Shown: positions 1 through 11,985, counted from the first letter of the stretch. The stretch is 64,000 nucleotides of DNA from Papaver somniferum (GCF_003573695.1 NC_039358.1:158710920-158774919), one strand, 5' to 3'. Program-made: numbers and translations. Notes: generated by a model not told the origin, from the sequence alone.

Positions 1-1376
1 TTAATAAAGAAAATAAGGAAAAATATATACACACAATTTGTCACAAGATGAAGAGACGTTGAGACGCGGGATTCCACTACTTTTTATATTGTTATGGTTC
101 ATTCATTAACTCTAGACAATATAGCTTAAACAAAAGAAGTTGTGACTCTAGTTCTTTGCCAAAAATAGATTTCGTAAAATATTATTTGTAAGTTAAAAGC
201 ATGACGCATCTAAAGCATTTAGAACTAAGCATGTGGCATCTAACAAAATAACAAATAATTAATAGAAATCATAAAGCAATTAAATCAATGCAAATAGTCA
301 ATAAAAGAATTAATTCATTTACCACAATCATGAAAAGTTGCTTCCTCCGTCGTCCCAGTGATGGGGTTTAGCTCCACATGGGAAAACACACTCAGAATAA
401 TTTTTCATTGCTCAAAAGTGCTTACAAGAGGTGAAAATATTATAAAACAAAAAAACTCTCTGCACCTTTCTATTATATGCTCTGTTTCTTCCCCTAACTC
501 TCCATTCCCTTTTGTGTGTCCCCCATCACCTATTTATACCCAACAGATGGATATCTCTCGAGTTAATACTCACATCTTCTGACGATTAATAAAGTATCTC
601 CCAAGTATTTTCTCTTTATTTTCACACCTAGAAGAGCTGTCAAAATCTTTCAGAACTTCCCTAAACTGATAGATACGAATCCCAGGGGATTTTATATTCC
701 CATATACTGCATTAACTTGCAGATAACAGCAAATCTTCGAGATATTATTCTTTCCCTGTTGACTCAAATATACACGAAAATCTTCTATTTTGTCGATCAA
801 AAACCAGTCAGCAATCCTACTTCGGTGTGTCAAATCATTCCCAATCAATACTGTTGAAAATCTCCGACAAAAATATCCACAAGATTTCGATAGTATTTCC
901 ACCTCCTCTGTTCTATAAAAGGAAAGAAATTTTCCCTTGTTTTAATCTTCAAAACCATATACCAATCCTGTTTTACCGAAACAGGATGCATCAAGTCCAA
1001 ATCCTTTGAGAATCTCCAATATAACTCGTTAAAATCTTCCCCAGAAATATCGTTGCTGCTGTATATTTCTTTCCGCCAAAATTTCATTTTTAAACCGTGA
1101 AGAAGAAGTGCCCCCTATCCAAAATATGGGCGTCTTTAACAGCTGGGAGCCTGGGGGTGCCCTAATCCAAAGTGAGGGTGCCTTTTAACACTTTTCTGGG
1201 GTGCCTTTAGTAATTTTCTCCGGGGGTCCAAATAACACTTTTCGAGCACTTTTTCCACACAAATGTATTTCTCCAAAAACACCTATCCAAACACAAAAGC
1301 ACCATAATTAGTATAATATCGAGCACTAACAATACAGAACATTGAGAACAAAATAGACACATAAATGCGTCTATCA
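1..1376 (-). repeat. 3' LTR of A1 (partial)
   Basis: Nearly identical to 9750-11126. It ends at the CTATCA terminus (TGATAG on the minus strand), followed directly by the polypurine tract. A TATA-like GGTATAAATA lies on the minus strand around 530-540, as in the other LTR. Small ORFs inside it are present in both LTR copies and look incidental. Confidence 0.92.
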
Positions 1377-1391
1377 AATACCCCCAAACTT
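1377..1391 (-). other. Polypurine tract of A1
   Basis: On the minus strand AAGTTTGGGGGTATT directly abuts the LTR start TGATAGACGC. The same tract is at 45592-45606 in A3. Its position fixes the element's orientation. Confidence 0.85.
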
Positions 1392-2660
1392 ATTATTTGC
1401 TAGTCTCGAGCAAATTAAAAGAATAAAACCGAGTTATTCTCGGGTGGGTTTATCAGAGGTGTACCCACAAAAACCATGACTTCTAATTGGTCACAAGTAT
1501 CAAAAGAGCTATGAGGACATACATATTCTCAACCTATCTCCAAGTAACTAGAATGCCAAAGAAATTAAAGGTGTCAGCTCTAAAGCTGACTGAAGAAAAG
1601 GGGAGACACATCCGCACCACAGCTAGATAAAGAGATATCCGCTACACAGCTAGATAAACATTGTAAGATGTGTCCGCTGCTTTACAGCTGGATAAGATTA
1701 GGAGAGAGATAAAAATGAGAGGGACATCTACTACACAGCTAGACTAATTACGTGTGATGAGTTAAACCAGTGCTAGAAAGATCTTGTGCCAGATTGAAAG
1801 CAGACTAACAAAGCAACCAAAATGCATCTTTCTTCGACTCTCTCACAGTGCTCAGTAGAAATAACGTCTTCTTCGGTCTTCAACTATTGATAATAAACTC
1901 TCGAACCTCATAGAACCTTGACAATTAACTCTTCTTTTTGATTTCTTGCTTGAGTTATAAATTTCTTCTTCCCTATGGCCTTATTGAACAAAAAGAACGT
2001 AATGCTGTTTCATTTTTTATTTTATTTTTGACAAAAAAAAATTACAAGACAAAAATTTACATGGCCATGAGAGAAGGACTTTAAAACTTGGATCTTCGCA
2101 ACTTGTGATGTCTTGGTATCATGAATTCAAACAACTTATATCATTTGCTCTTATAACATCTGAGTCTTCAATTTTGACTTTTGAATTATTCTTTTCTATT
2201 GTTGTTTCTAAACCTTAAACGTCTTTAACTTTCTTCATAGATTTTGATGTCACTCCGCTTGTTGATGATGATAAGTTTCTTCTGAGAGAGAGTCGTAATC
2301 CAGTAACTACGACTACATTGTGAGGTTGCTTTGTCTTTCTGGCATTTCCTGACCTACTTGCCTTTCCATCATGGATGGTTAGGTCCATCACGGTTACCCT
2401 CTAAAAAGAACAAGTTCTCTCCTGAATTTCAAAGATCTCAATGTCTTTTTCTCAAATGTCTCAATAAGTTGTTATCCCTAGCATTCCAATTTCTATCTTT
2501 TCGGTGAGAAACAGTACGTAAACTTAGCTAACCGGATACCATGTGACACTAGAAGTTTCAAAAATGCAACTAAAAAGTTTCTCCCATACCCCCCAAACTT
2601 AAATCTAACATTGTCCTCAATGTTCTAAAGATAAAATTAAAAGCATATGAACAAGGAGAA
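1392..2660 (-). other. A1 3' noncoding region
   Basis: About 1.27 kb between the hAT insertion and the PPT with no supported ORF. It aligns in position, and in patches of sequence, with 45607-46770 of A3. A short direct-repeat cluster lies at 1605-1750 (listed separately). Confidence 0.7.
1605..1750. repeat. Short direct repeats, CACAGCTAGATAA type
   Basis: Four imperfect copies of a unit containing (ATCCGC)...CACAGCTAGATAA, with spacings of roughly 30-70 bp, lie close to the PPT of A1. A3 has a different short repeat at the equivalent place. Confidence 0.75.
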
Positions 2661-2668
2661 ACTGTTAC
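2661..2668. repeat. Left 8-bp target site duplication of hAT
   Basis: ACTGTTAC precedes the left TIR. The identical 8 bp follows the right TIR at 6845-6852. Eight bp is the hAT superfamily length. Confidence 0.97.
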
Positions 2669-3425
2669 TAGAGCTGGCAACCGGGCGGGCCGGGGCTGGC
2701 CCGTTACGGGTTCTACGGGTTCGGGTTAATACGGGTCGAAACCCGCGGGTGGAAATTCTTCGCGGGTTAGCATTTCTTCAACCCGTACCCGTAACGGGCT
2801 GAACTTGCGGGCTCACGGGTTAGCCCGCCCGTATATCAGATCTGAATAACTCATTTCACATAACTCATTTCATATTTAGATTCATTTCAAATTTTCAATC
2901 AACAACAGATTCACTAGTGACACTATCAAAATTTAAAAATCTAGTGAAACAAAATGATAAAATTGGAAATCTTAACAAGTAACAACTGTTTAATAGTAAT
3001 ACTAATACCAATATACCATTATACCAGTTACACAGTCAGTCAGTCACAGTTACAATTACACAGTTCAACAAAGAAAAATACCCTTTGAGAATCGATACCG
3101 TAGTAACTAGTAATACCATTATACCATACCATAGATCCTGCACAAATATATATTGTGGTTAAACCAAAAACTGATAACTGTCCAAAAAAACATCTCCAAT
3201 CTCTTTTCTATACAAAATTTGGAGACACTGTGATAATTGTCTGTCCAAAAAACAATTTGTCCAAAAAACATTCTCATTTTCCATGTCTATCTTTGAGTTG
3301 CTCCAACTAATCATTATTATGAATCTGTAATTCCAAGCAAAATAAATCAAACAAAAAAAAAAGAAACAAGTCAGAATTTGCATATTTACCCCGCTTTATA
3401 TTGAAGAAGTATGCAACTACGCATA

Positions 3426-4993
3426 CTAATTAGACGCATAAGAACTTACTTCGCCATCCTCCAATGCCTCATCCTCCAATACACCAAGTTCAAATCCTAA
3501 TACATCTTCTCCAATAAGCCCATTTTCCTCATCCAAATCTTCTTTTCCTACATGGATAAAAAGTTAAAAACCATCGAAGTTAAATATGAAATTTAGATAT
3601 TCAACTAAATGCAATACAGGCACTTACCAACTCCAAGGTCCCAATCACGAGTTGTTATCACCGCCTCAGCATTTTCAGGTAATAAGGAACTCCGAAATCG
3701 ATCAATTACCCTTCCGCCAATACTAAATGCAGATTCTGAAGCGACGGTTGAAATAGGAATTGACAAGATGTCCCCAGCCATTCTTGAAAGAACTGGAAAT
3801 CGTTGCTCCTGGCCTTTCCAATACATTAGGATGTCGAATGATGGATTCCGTTGACAAGGATGTTTCTCACTAAGATATAGATCTAATTCTGACAAGTCAG
3901 ATTGCAGATCACCACCACCATTTTCCTGTGTTGCAGCGTATTCCTGCATAAAACAAGAAAGAAGTTAGAAATGAGAGCAAAGTACTAGTTATCTTCTATA
4001 AGAACATAAAGTACAATAACTTCACAAACACACACAGATAAAACACAAAATAATACAAGACCACATGTACGTAATAAATAAGCTTCAAAATTACCTCGTA
4101 CCACTCACTTCCTTGATGGGCAGAATTCCCATCGGTTTGAGTACACAAATTCTGAGTTCCAATTCCAGAAGCTCTTGAAAAGATGCAATACTCATTATAA
4201 AGTTTTTTCATTTCATCACGCACATCATTAACTTTTCTTTCTAGTACTCTTACATCAGGATACAACTTGGAGTAAGCAAAGTTCAGATAATGAAGTTTAT
4301 ATCTAGGATCTAACACAAGTGCAATAGCCAATATAGGACTCAAGTTCGTCCAATAACTGTTAAATTTTTCTTGCATCTCTTTTACCATCTCCCTAATGTA
4401 ATCAATATCATTTGTACTTTCTTTTTTGAGTAACACCTGAACTCGACAAACTCCTTCAAAATAAAGATTGGAAGTAGGATACTTACTACCAGAAAATAAA
4501 GTCGTGAGATCATAAAATGTCTTGAGAAACTTTGTGACAACTTCAATTTTCTCCCATTCTTCATCAGTTGGACAATCTTCATAGTCTGGATCCACCTCCT
4601 TTAAATGAGCAAAAACAACTCTATAAACAAGACAGCTGTCCAACATGAGATAAGTTGAATTCCACCTGTATAAAACAACACCAAGTGAGTATACTATAAA
4701 CATTAATACAATCTCTAACTGTATAAGTATAACAAAATAACAGTAGAAACCCACCTTGTGCTCACGTCTTGACGAATACCCCTTCTTGTTCCAGACATTC
4801 CTAAAGCATCAACAATGTCCAAGAATTTTTGTTTTCTTACTTGAGACTTTTTAAGGGACTTCACAGACTTTCTTATCTTAAGCACAGCTGGATCAATCTT
4901 CACAAGTCCATCTTTTACGATAAGAGCTAAGATGTGAGCACAACAAGAAGTCTGAAAATGAACATTGGGTTTGGCAAAGAAAAGATCATGTAC
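3426..4993 (-). pseudogene. hAT transposase (Ac/RICESLEEPER type), 5'-truncated, spliced
   Basis: Minus-strand exons can be joined in frame: ~4993-4755, 4665-4095, 3943-3628 and 3547-3426 (stop TAG). The introns 4754-4666, 4094-3944 and 3627-3548 all have GT...AG ends. The first exon carries a CCAHILALIVKDGL motif, typical just before the catalytic segment of RICESLEEPER-like proteins, and reads through DVSTRW. The second covers the DUF4413-like central region (LDPRYKL motif). The third is the hAT C-terminal dimerisation domain, with SIPISTVASESAFSIGGRV and DRFRSSL. A short acidic tail follows. The BED zinc finger and N-terminal half, normally about 200-300 residues, are not recognisable upstream, and an in-frame stop lies near 5010. 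Family assignment is firm; activity is unlikely. Confidence 0.88.
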
Positions 4994-6640
4994 TACTCCC
5001 AGTTAGACATCCATCCTATATTTTTTTTGTTTAAATCCACCTTGAATTGCTCAAACATTTAAAGCTACAGAAAAATTTAAAACTCTCTGCAAATATAATT
5101 CAATCTAGTTAAGGTTATCAGAACTGTAAATCGCATTCACCGCATGATCGTGATGCTACTACAGTCTGGATGCCATGCTTAGCTGCTTACATATCCTATC
5201 ACAAAAGGCCAATCCTCTTACTAGTGTCAGTCAACCATTGACCTTGTCCACTATATGCAAAAAATTGTGGAGCCAACTAGGAGAAACAAGAAAAAAAACA
5301 TCCCCTTTGCGAACCATTGACCTTGTCCATGTGATTTATTTGGGTACACAACTTACAACTACACATATATATAATCTTAAGTACACTGCCAATAAATTAG
5401 AGTATGTAATTTGTGAAACAGACCCATTAGATGTTATTGAACTGGGTTCCCCTACTAGCTCTTGCTGGAGTATTGGTAAGACTAGACTCTTAACAATCAA
5501 CCAACAAAAGTATCACCGAACAGAGTTCTAAACAATCAAACAACAAGAGTACTCCGATAGATGAATAAAGAAACCTATCTCAAAAGTGAACTAAGAAGTG
5601 AGATGATTTAGCCAAGTACAGATAATTTGTACAAAATACAAGTCATTAAGCATAACCTAACTAGTAGTCACTACCCATATCCTTAGATTCTCAATCAGGT
5701 GAATTCTCCCTGAAACTTTGTCACCTTCTCCTTAAGCTAATCAAACATAGACACATAAAGCCAAAACCCAATTTCCCTGCGGGATCCTAGAAACCCCCTG
5801 GACCCAATTATCAAAATTCCCATATGGGTTTTACTTCCATTTCAATCAAACAATGCTCTTCTGTAGTGTATAATTGAACCTATTCAAATAAGTATCCTTC
5901 TACAATTAGGGAAAAAATAATGATCAATCAAATCCAACACACACAATTCATAGAAAATCATTAAAAAAAAGGTTCAACAACAATACTTAATCAGTATTCA
6001 ATATTTCAATAAGATCCATCTATGATTTTATAGAATCTATACTAACACAAACCCTCACACATTCAAAAATCGAAATCACTGAGAACTAGAATCATATACT
6101 GATATACATATAGTCAAAAACTCAAAATCAGATTAATAAGACCACAAAGGTAGACTGACTGCAAATAGTTAGATTAATAAGACCACAAAATCAGAAAAGT
6201 TTTTATATTAACAATCCAAAAAGAAAATAGACTGCAAATTAAAGTAATAATACCTTTTGAGTTTTGATGATTGAGATTCTTTTGTTATCCACAAATCAAA
6301 AGAACAAATTCCGCTTGTAGGCTAACATGAACTGAATCCGATTGATTTATGTTTAATCTCAAGAGTCACGGACTCACGAATCACGATTGATTTAGGTTGC
6401 TAAGAAGAAGAAGATGAGAACATTGAGAAGTGACAGAGTTCTTCAGACTCTGAGAATTAGAGATTCACAGTTCTTCATATCAGACTCTGAGAATTAGAGA
6501 AACGAACGAAAGGGAATCATCTAGGTTTTTCTTTTTCTTATACCACGCGTAGAGACTAGAGATTAGAGAAGTTAGAACACGTATAGACTCTATAAGACAG
6601 ACACGTATATGACTCATGGGAGGGGCGAGTCAGGCGACGG
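4994..6640. other. hAT internal noncoding or degenerate DNA
   Basis: No coding region can be supported. Expected transposase 5' exons are absent. A repeated CAGACTCTGAGAATTAGAGA segment occurs twice near 6445-6500. It probably holds the decayed 5' UTR, intron and promoter of the transposase. Confidence 0.5.
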
Positions 6641-6844
6641 CACGTGTCTTCACAAGTTACCCAGGGCGGGTTGACGGGCTGAACCCGCGGTTTTGGCGGG
6701 ACGGGCCGGGTTAACCCGTTTGTGCACGGGCCTGCAATTTACCAACCCTAACCCGGCTTGTTTAGAAACCAGCCGAGCCGGGTTAGGGTTTTTACGGGCC
6801 GGGCCGGGTGAACCCGCGGGTTTTGGGCTTGTTTGCCAGCTCTA

Positions 6845-6852
6845 ACTGTTAC
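6845..6852. repeat. Right 8-bp target site duplication of hAT
   Basis: ACTGTTAC, identical to 2661-2668. Confidence 0.97.
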
Positions 6853-6962
6853 CATTTGAAGAAAAAGGGTTAAGGAAAGATATTACCGTGTTGCATGAGA
6901 TTGGGTTACCTCCCAGGAAGTGCTAAGTTTAAAGTCTTCAGCCAGACATCGGAAGGAATTAG

Positions 6963-8634
6963 TCACCTCATAGAATCATATAGAAGTAGCCGGAATAATT
7001 GTGGGTCATCTGGATCAAAAAGTGCTAACCACAAGAAGAGGAAACTGCAACAGACCAAGAAGATACCGAACATACCCTTATTTAAATTTTTGTTTAAGAC
7101 AACTATCTCTAGTTGTGGCTCAGGTTCAGGCTCTATAAAAGGGTCTAAATAAAATGCTTTCATAGGCTGGACTTCCTCCTCAAAAGAAGGATTCTTAAGA
7201 TCAGGTTGTAGAGTCTGGAAATACTCAAGTAGGAACTTAGAAGCACATAACAATAACCTGAACAACTGCGGATCCTTAAAGTCAATTAGACTTGACTCAC
7301 AAAACTGACCACAATGAAAGAGTTGGTCTTCCTTAAGAAAATGTGTCGACCCTATTCTCCTAAAGTAATTAGGTTTAGTCTCAAAACTTAATAACCGACA
7401 CATCTTAAAATCAAATGTTCCCACAATTGGAAAAAAAATTGTTGGTGGGAAAACAAAGTCAATCTTGGTATCATAGCCTGGGTCAACCACATCAACCAGA
7501 GGATGGGTTTCTAACAACTGAGCTTCTCTTTGGACATCATTAGGTTCAGGAAAAAGTATACGAAGATAATCTTGTAAGATGGTTGAGGCACAAATGTCAA
7601 GTCCTACACGAGGGAACTTTTTAAGAGTTAAAGCACACGGAGAATGATAATCACCCCCAAACTTAGAGTTTTCTGTGTCTCTAGAAAGACTAGTCACAAC
7701 TTCCCTAATTTCTAGGTCATCGGATTCCCGAAAATGGTCAATTGATTCTTCTAAGTCGGGTTCATCCTCACTCATTTCTACGAGTTCATTTTCTTTTTCT
7801 AAGTCTAATGTTTCTAAATTTCTAGAATCTAAAACAATATTCTCAGAATAAACTCGTTCCTCAAAACTATCATTGGCTTCGTAGACAGGAAATACTATAT
7901 CATCTAAAACGGGGGTATCTCTAGTCAAATCCTCGTCCTTTTGAATAGGTGAATAATTATAAAAATTATTTGGATTTGAACTAGAAATAATATTTTCATC
8001 GTAAAGCTTAATTGGAGTAACAAATTCCTGATCACTATGCCTACATATTTCATGTTCTTCATCGATACTATCCTCATCATAATCATCATTATAATAACAT
8101 GAAAATGATCGAACCTCATCAAAACAAGTAGTGTTACCAATTCTAACCTCGCCATCTTGATTATGAAAATAACTATCCTCATTTTTAAGGGTATTATTGG
8201 AAACACTATATTGGAAAGTAAGATTATTTCGAGCAAGTCTTTCGTTCGTCTCAGCCATCAACTTGAGGGATCCCTCTATATAAAGTTCTCTTTCGTCAAA
8301 AACTAAGTTATTCATTTCTGCTAACTTACGTGTCGACTAAGCTAATTTACGTGTTGACTCTAGTAAAGAGGAATTATCAGAAGGATCATAAAAGGACTAC
8401 TTTTCAATAGTTTCATTGCATCCTCCAAAGACGAGGAACTAGTTCTATAGTCTTCTTGCTCGTATGACCGATGCGCATGTGGATAATAATTGGGGTCACC
8501 ATGGTATAACCCATAACCTTCAAAAGTTTCGCGTTCCCAATTACTATTCACACTATGGTCATAAAAAGGATAATGTCCAAGCTGCTCAGTCGGATACTCA
8601 TTGTATTGGCTATTATAATACCAGTTCGATATCC
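6963..8634 (-). pseudogene. Family-A conserved ORF of unknown function (A1 copy)
   Basis: This ORF sits about 1 kb after the PBS, the usual gag position, but I recognise no gag, zinc-knuckle or pol domain. It is homologous along its length to 46892-48683 in A3. The first codon that aligns with the A3 ATG is ATA here (start lost). A small deletion near 8389 shifts the frame and an in-frame TAG lies near 8337; then 450 codons are open (8315-6963). Visible features are a Tyr/His-rich N-terminus (PNYYPHAHRSYEQED), a long acidic Asp/Glu-rich middle, a C-terminal region with DPQLFRLLL, an E-P-E-P-E-P stretch, a hydrophobic segment (GIFLVCCSFLFLWLALF) that could span a membrane, and a second DPQLFRLLL at the very end. 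Confidence 0.75.
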
Positions 8635-9653
8635 TAACTGCAAGGGAATTCTAAACAAACACAAAGAAGGCTGACTCGACCACAACAAGCCTATTTTATC
8701 TAGCAAACAAAAAGCATGATGGTTCCACTTAGATTGTTTCTAGACCAGCTTCTATTCTTTCGAAAAGGAATTCGTTACAATCTGAGCAAACCCCTCTGGA
8801 ATCAATCCGAGTCAAAGTAAGTTGAATAGAGGCGAGGGAAGTTGCGTGGAGCTTTGATACCCAAGGCCTCACCGCATTACAAGGCGGCGCAGTCATGCAT
8901 TCAACTCACAGAAACCATCATGAACTTCGAAGTATGCTTAAAAGAGTAACCAATATTTCTCTAATGACTTTCCTACTAAGCTCGTTACCCTATATGTCTT
9001 GTTCTATTCCAAATTTTAAAGCTTAGGTTCGCGTTTGGTTTCGTTTTCCTAAGGCGGGAAAGAAGAGAACGGTGATGAAATCCGAACCCTTATCTTGTAT
9101 GGCCATGCCTTTCCCTTTACTAGGAAATTAAAACAGCCGTATTCGATTCCTCAACATATATGCATACAAAATCATCCAGTAAACCCGCTGACAGGAGATT
9201 CGTGGGTGTTTAGAATTCTTACCTCCCGTTCCAGACGGGGGATGAACCGTTGAAGTCGACTCGGGCCACGACTCTTATGTCATGTACGAACCCGAGGGTC
9301 CGAGGCGATATCGTAATCGCCGTCCTTCTCTGTGCAGTTTATTTAAAACTACCCTTTCGTAGGGTTTTAAAAAAATAATGTCCAAAAAATAAAAAGTCCA
9401 AAAATAAAAATAAGAATTACAAAAACAAAATCCTATATACAGTTTCTAAAAATAAATTAACTATATACAAAATCTTCTTTTTTACTTCTTTTGGATCCCT
9501 TCTTTGTTTCCTTCTTTAGCTTCGCTTTTCTTTTCAACACTTTTTCTTTTTCTTTAGCTTAGCTCCAAACCTGAAAGAAAATAAGAAATACTAAAACGCA
9601 TAAAAAGAACAAAAATAATAAAAAGAAAACCTAAAAACAAATTTATAAACAAA
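8635..9653 (-). other. A1 leader between PBS and ORF
   Basis: About 1 kb without a supported ORF. It is similar to 48720-49755 in A3, for example the segment around CCAAGGCCTCACCG and the GACTCGGGCCACGACTC segment. In retroelements this position holds packaging and dimerisation signals; that role is inferred. Confidence 0.65.
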
Positions 9654-9671
9654 TCCGCGTCGGCGGCACCA
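9654..9671 (-). other. Primer binding site of A1
   Basis: The minus strand reads TGGTGCCGCCGACGCGG a few bases after the LTR end. It is a diverged form of TGGCGCCGCTGCCGGGGAC in A3, a PBS type widespread in plant Gypsy-related elements. The priming tRNA cannot be named safely. Confidence 0.8.
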
Positions 9672-9676
9672 AAAAT

Positions 9677-11126
9677 TGGTGTGGTTTTTCAATGATGTTG
9701 TAGTAAGATGATTCGTTCACTCAGATTTGTTGAGAATTTGTTTTAAGACTTAATAAAGAAAATAAGGAAAAATATATACACACAATTTATCACAAGATGA
9801 AGAGACGCTGAGACGCGGGATTCCACTACTTTTCATATTGTTATGGTTCAGTCATTAACTCTAGACAATATAGCTCAAACAAAAGAAGTTGTGACTCTAG
9901 TTCTTTACCAAAAATAGATTTCGTAAAATATTATTTGTAAGTTAAAAGCATGACGCATCTAAAGCATTTAGAACTAAGCATGTGGCATCTAACAAAATAA
10001 CAAATAATTAATAGAAATCATAAAGCAATTAAATCAATGCAAATAGTCAATAAAAGAATTAATTCATTTACCACAATCATGAAAAGTTGCTTCCTCCGTC
10101 GTCCCAGTGATGGGGTTTAGCTCCACATGGTGAAAACACACTCAGAATAATTTTTCATTGCTCAAAAGTGCTTACAAGAGGTGAAAATATTATAAAACAA
10201 AAAAACTCTCTGCACCTTTCTATTATATGCTCTGTTTCTTCCCCTAACTCTCCATTCCCTTTTGTGTGTCCCCCATCACCTATTTATACCCAACAGATGG
10301 ATATCTCTCGAGTTAATACTCACATCTTCTGACGATTAATAAAGTATCTCCCAAGTATTTTCTCTTTATTTTCACACGTAGAAGAGCTGTCAAAATCTTT
10401 CAGAACTTCCCTAAACTGATAGATACGAATCCCAGGGGATTTTATATTCCCATATACTGCATTAACTTGCAGATAACAGCAAATCTTCGAGATATTATTC
10501 TTTCCCTGTTGACTCAAATATACACGAAAATCTTCTATTTTGTCGATCAAAAACCAGTCAGCAATCCTACTTCGGTGTGTCAAATCATTCCCAATCAATA
10601 CTGTTGAAAATCTCCGACAAAAATCTCCACAAGATTTCGATAGTATTTCCACCTCCTATGTTCTATAAAAGGAAAGAAATTTTCCCTTGTTTTAATCTTC
10701 AAAACCATATACCAATCCTGTTTTACCGAAACAGGATACATCAAGTCCAAATCCTTTGAGAATCTCCAACATAACTCGTTAAAATCTTCCCCAGAAATAT
10801 CGTTGCTGCTGTATATTTCTTTTCGCCAAAATTTCATTTTTAAACCGTGAAGAAAAAGTGCCCCCTATCCAAAATATGGGCATCTTTAACAGCTGGGGCT
10901 CCTGGGGGTGCCCTAATCCAAAGTGAGGTGCCTTTTAACACTTTTTCTGAGGTGCCTTTAGTAATTTTCTCCGGGGGTCCAAATAGCACTTTTCGAGCAC
11001 TTTTTCCACACAAATGTATTCTCCAAAAACACCTATCCAAACACAAAAGAACCATAATTAGTATAATATCGAGCACTAACAATACAGAACATTGAGAACA
11101 AAATAGACACATAAATGCGTCTATCA
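9677..11126 (-). repeat. 5' LTR of A1 (1450 bp)
   Basis: It begins TGGTGTGG on the plus strand and ends CTATCA; on the minus strand this is TGATAG...CACACCA. A TATA-like box GGTATAAATA lies at 10281-10290 on the minus strand, making about 0.84 kb of U3. The right flank AGAAT (11127-11131) would be the target duplication; the matching left flank is outside the window. Confidence 0.93.
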
Positions 11127-11131
11127 AGAAT

Positions 11132-11985
11132 CATTCAGACGATTTTAAAGGTTTGGGTTTACATGAGAAAATTATCACATTTGAGGTATCATCTAAAACT
11201 GTGGATAACTGGGAGACACACCTAGATGAACAGTTGGATGAACTTTCTGACGAAAGTGATTCTGATATCAATAAAGATGTTAATGAGGAAGTTTCACAAT
11301 GTACCAAGTTGTTTGACCATCTTATAAAGAAAATAGGGTCAATGTCATGTCTGATTGGTTTTCTGACTCCTCTCTGTCGAGAAAACAAGTATTGAGAAAG
11401 ATCTTTAAAGATTATGATTGTGATTGTAAACTAATACAATCCCTTCTTAAAGATCGCGAAGTCGATGTGCGTTAAAAAAATTCTGAATGTGAAAAACTTC
11501 GTAGAAATCTCGTTGTGTTGGAAGAAAAACTTGCAGAGAACAATGAAAGGATTAACTCTCAACAAATTTGTTTTGAAGACAGAGAAAGTGCTTTTCTCAC
11601 TCGAGAAAGAAAACTAGAGGGTGATTTAACTGCTGCTCTTGATAAAATCAAGATGTTGAAAGGGGACTTGAAAAAGTTCAATACTAGTTCAAACAAACTA
11701 ACCATTATGTTATAATAAAGTAAAAATCATCTTGATACACGAGGATTGGGCTATAAGGTAATAGATGCTCCAAGTATTAGCAAAGAGGTAAAATTTGTCA
11801 AGGCTAATGCTTCTTCTCAACCAAAGGTTTCCCCTGACAGCGAAAGTGAAATACTTACACTGGCAGTTAAAGTTCGAAAGATCAAATTATATCAACCTCC
11901 AAAATCAGCACACAATCCAGGTAATAACATTCCGTATGTTTGCTATTATTGCGGGAATAAAGGTCACCTGCAAAGGGGATGTTGA
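11132..11985 (+). pseudogene. Copia (SIRE-like) Gag C-terminal fragment
   Basis: Three reading segments belong together. An acidic stretch (LSDESDSDINKD) comes first. A coiled-coil stretch follows (11515-11715, LEEKLAENNERI). Next comes a segment with GLGYKVIDAP and KFVKAN, a context typical of plant SIRE-type Gag-Pol, ending in a CCHC zinc knuckle CYYCGNKGHLQRGC (11941-11982). In-frame stops lie near 11473 and 11713. The last Cys codon abuts the TG terminus of the C LTR at 11983, so an LTR element inserted exactly there. The left end is cut by A1. It is a decayed fragment and the host of both insertions. Confidence 0.8.

Larger units (their letters stand above)
2669..6844 (-). mobile_element. 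hAT DNA transposon nested in A1
   Basis: A 4176-bp element with 12-bp terminal inverted repeats TAGAGCTGGCAA (2669-2680 and 6833-6844), flanked by a perfect 8-bp duplication ACTGTTAC. Both ends are GC-rich and packed with ACGGGT/ACCCG-type motifs, consistent with subterminal transposase-binding repeats. A minus-strand transposase 3' half lies at 3426-4993. The unfilled site exists in A3 around 46770, where one copy of ACTGTTAC is followed by CATTTGAA. The N-terminal half of the transposase is not visible, so this copy is probably non-autonomous. Confidence 0.96.
1..11126 (-). mobile_element. Family-A non-autonomous LTR retrotransposon A1 (left end cut by window)
   Basis: Two direct copies of one LTR bound this element: 1-1376 (partial) and 9677-11126 (complete, 1450 bp). 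Position 1 aligns with 9750, so about 73 bp of the left LTR lie outside the window. On the minus strand the order is LTR, PBS (9654-9671), ~1-kb leader, one long gag-position ORF, noncoding region, polypurine tract (1377-1391), LTR. LTR ends are TG...CA. No protease, RT, RNase H or integrase is visible, so it would need enzymes in trans. I count roughly 20-25 differences between the LTRs, about 98% identity, so it is fairly recent. An hAT transposon interrupts the 3' noncoding part. Confidence 0.9.

Noticed and set aside
358..1087. Short ORFs in the A1 LTR, also present at 10320-10837
   Set aside because: They overlap on both strands, lie inside the LTR in both copies, and are explained by LTR duplication. 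No domain or start context supports them.
5175..5531. 118-codon plus-strand ORF inside the hAT
   Set aside because: No recognisable motif, opposite strand to the transposase, composition like neighbouring noncoding DNA.
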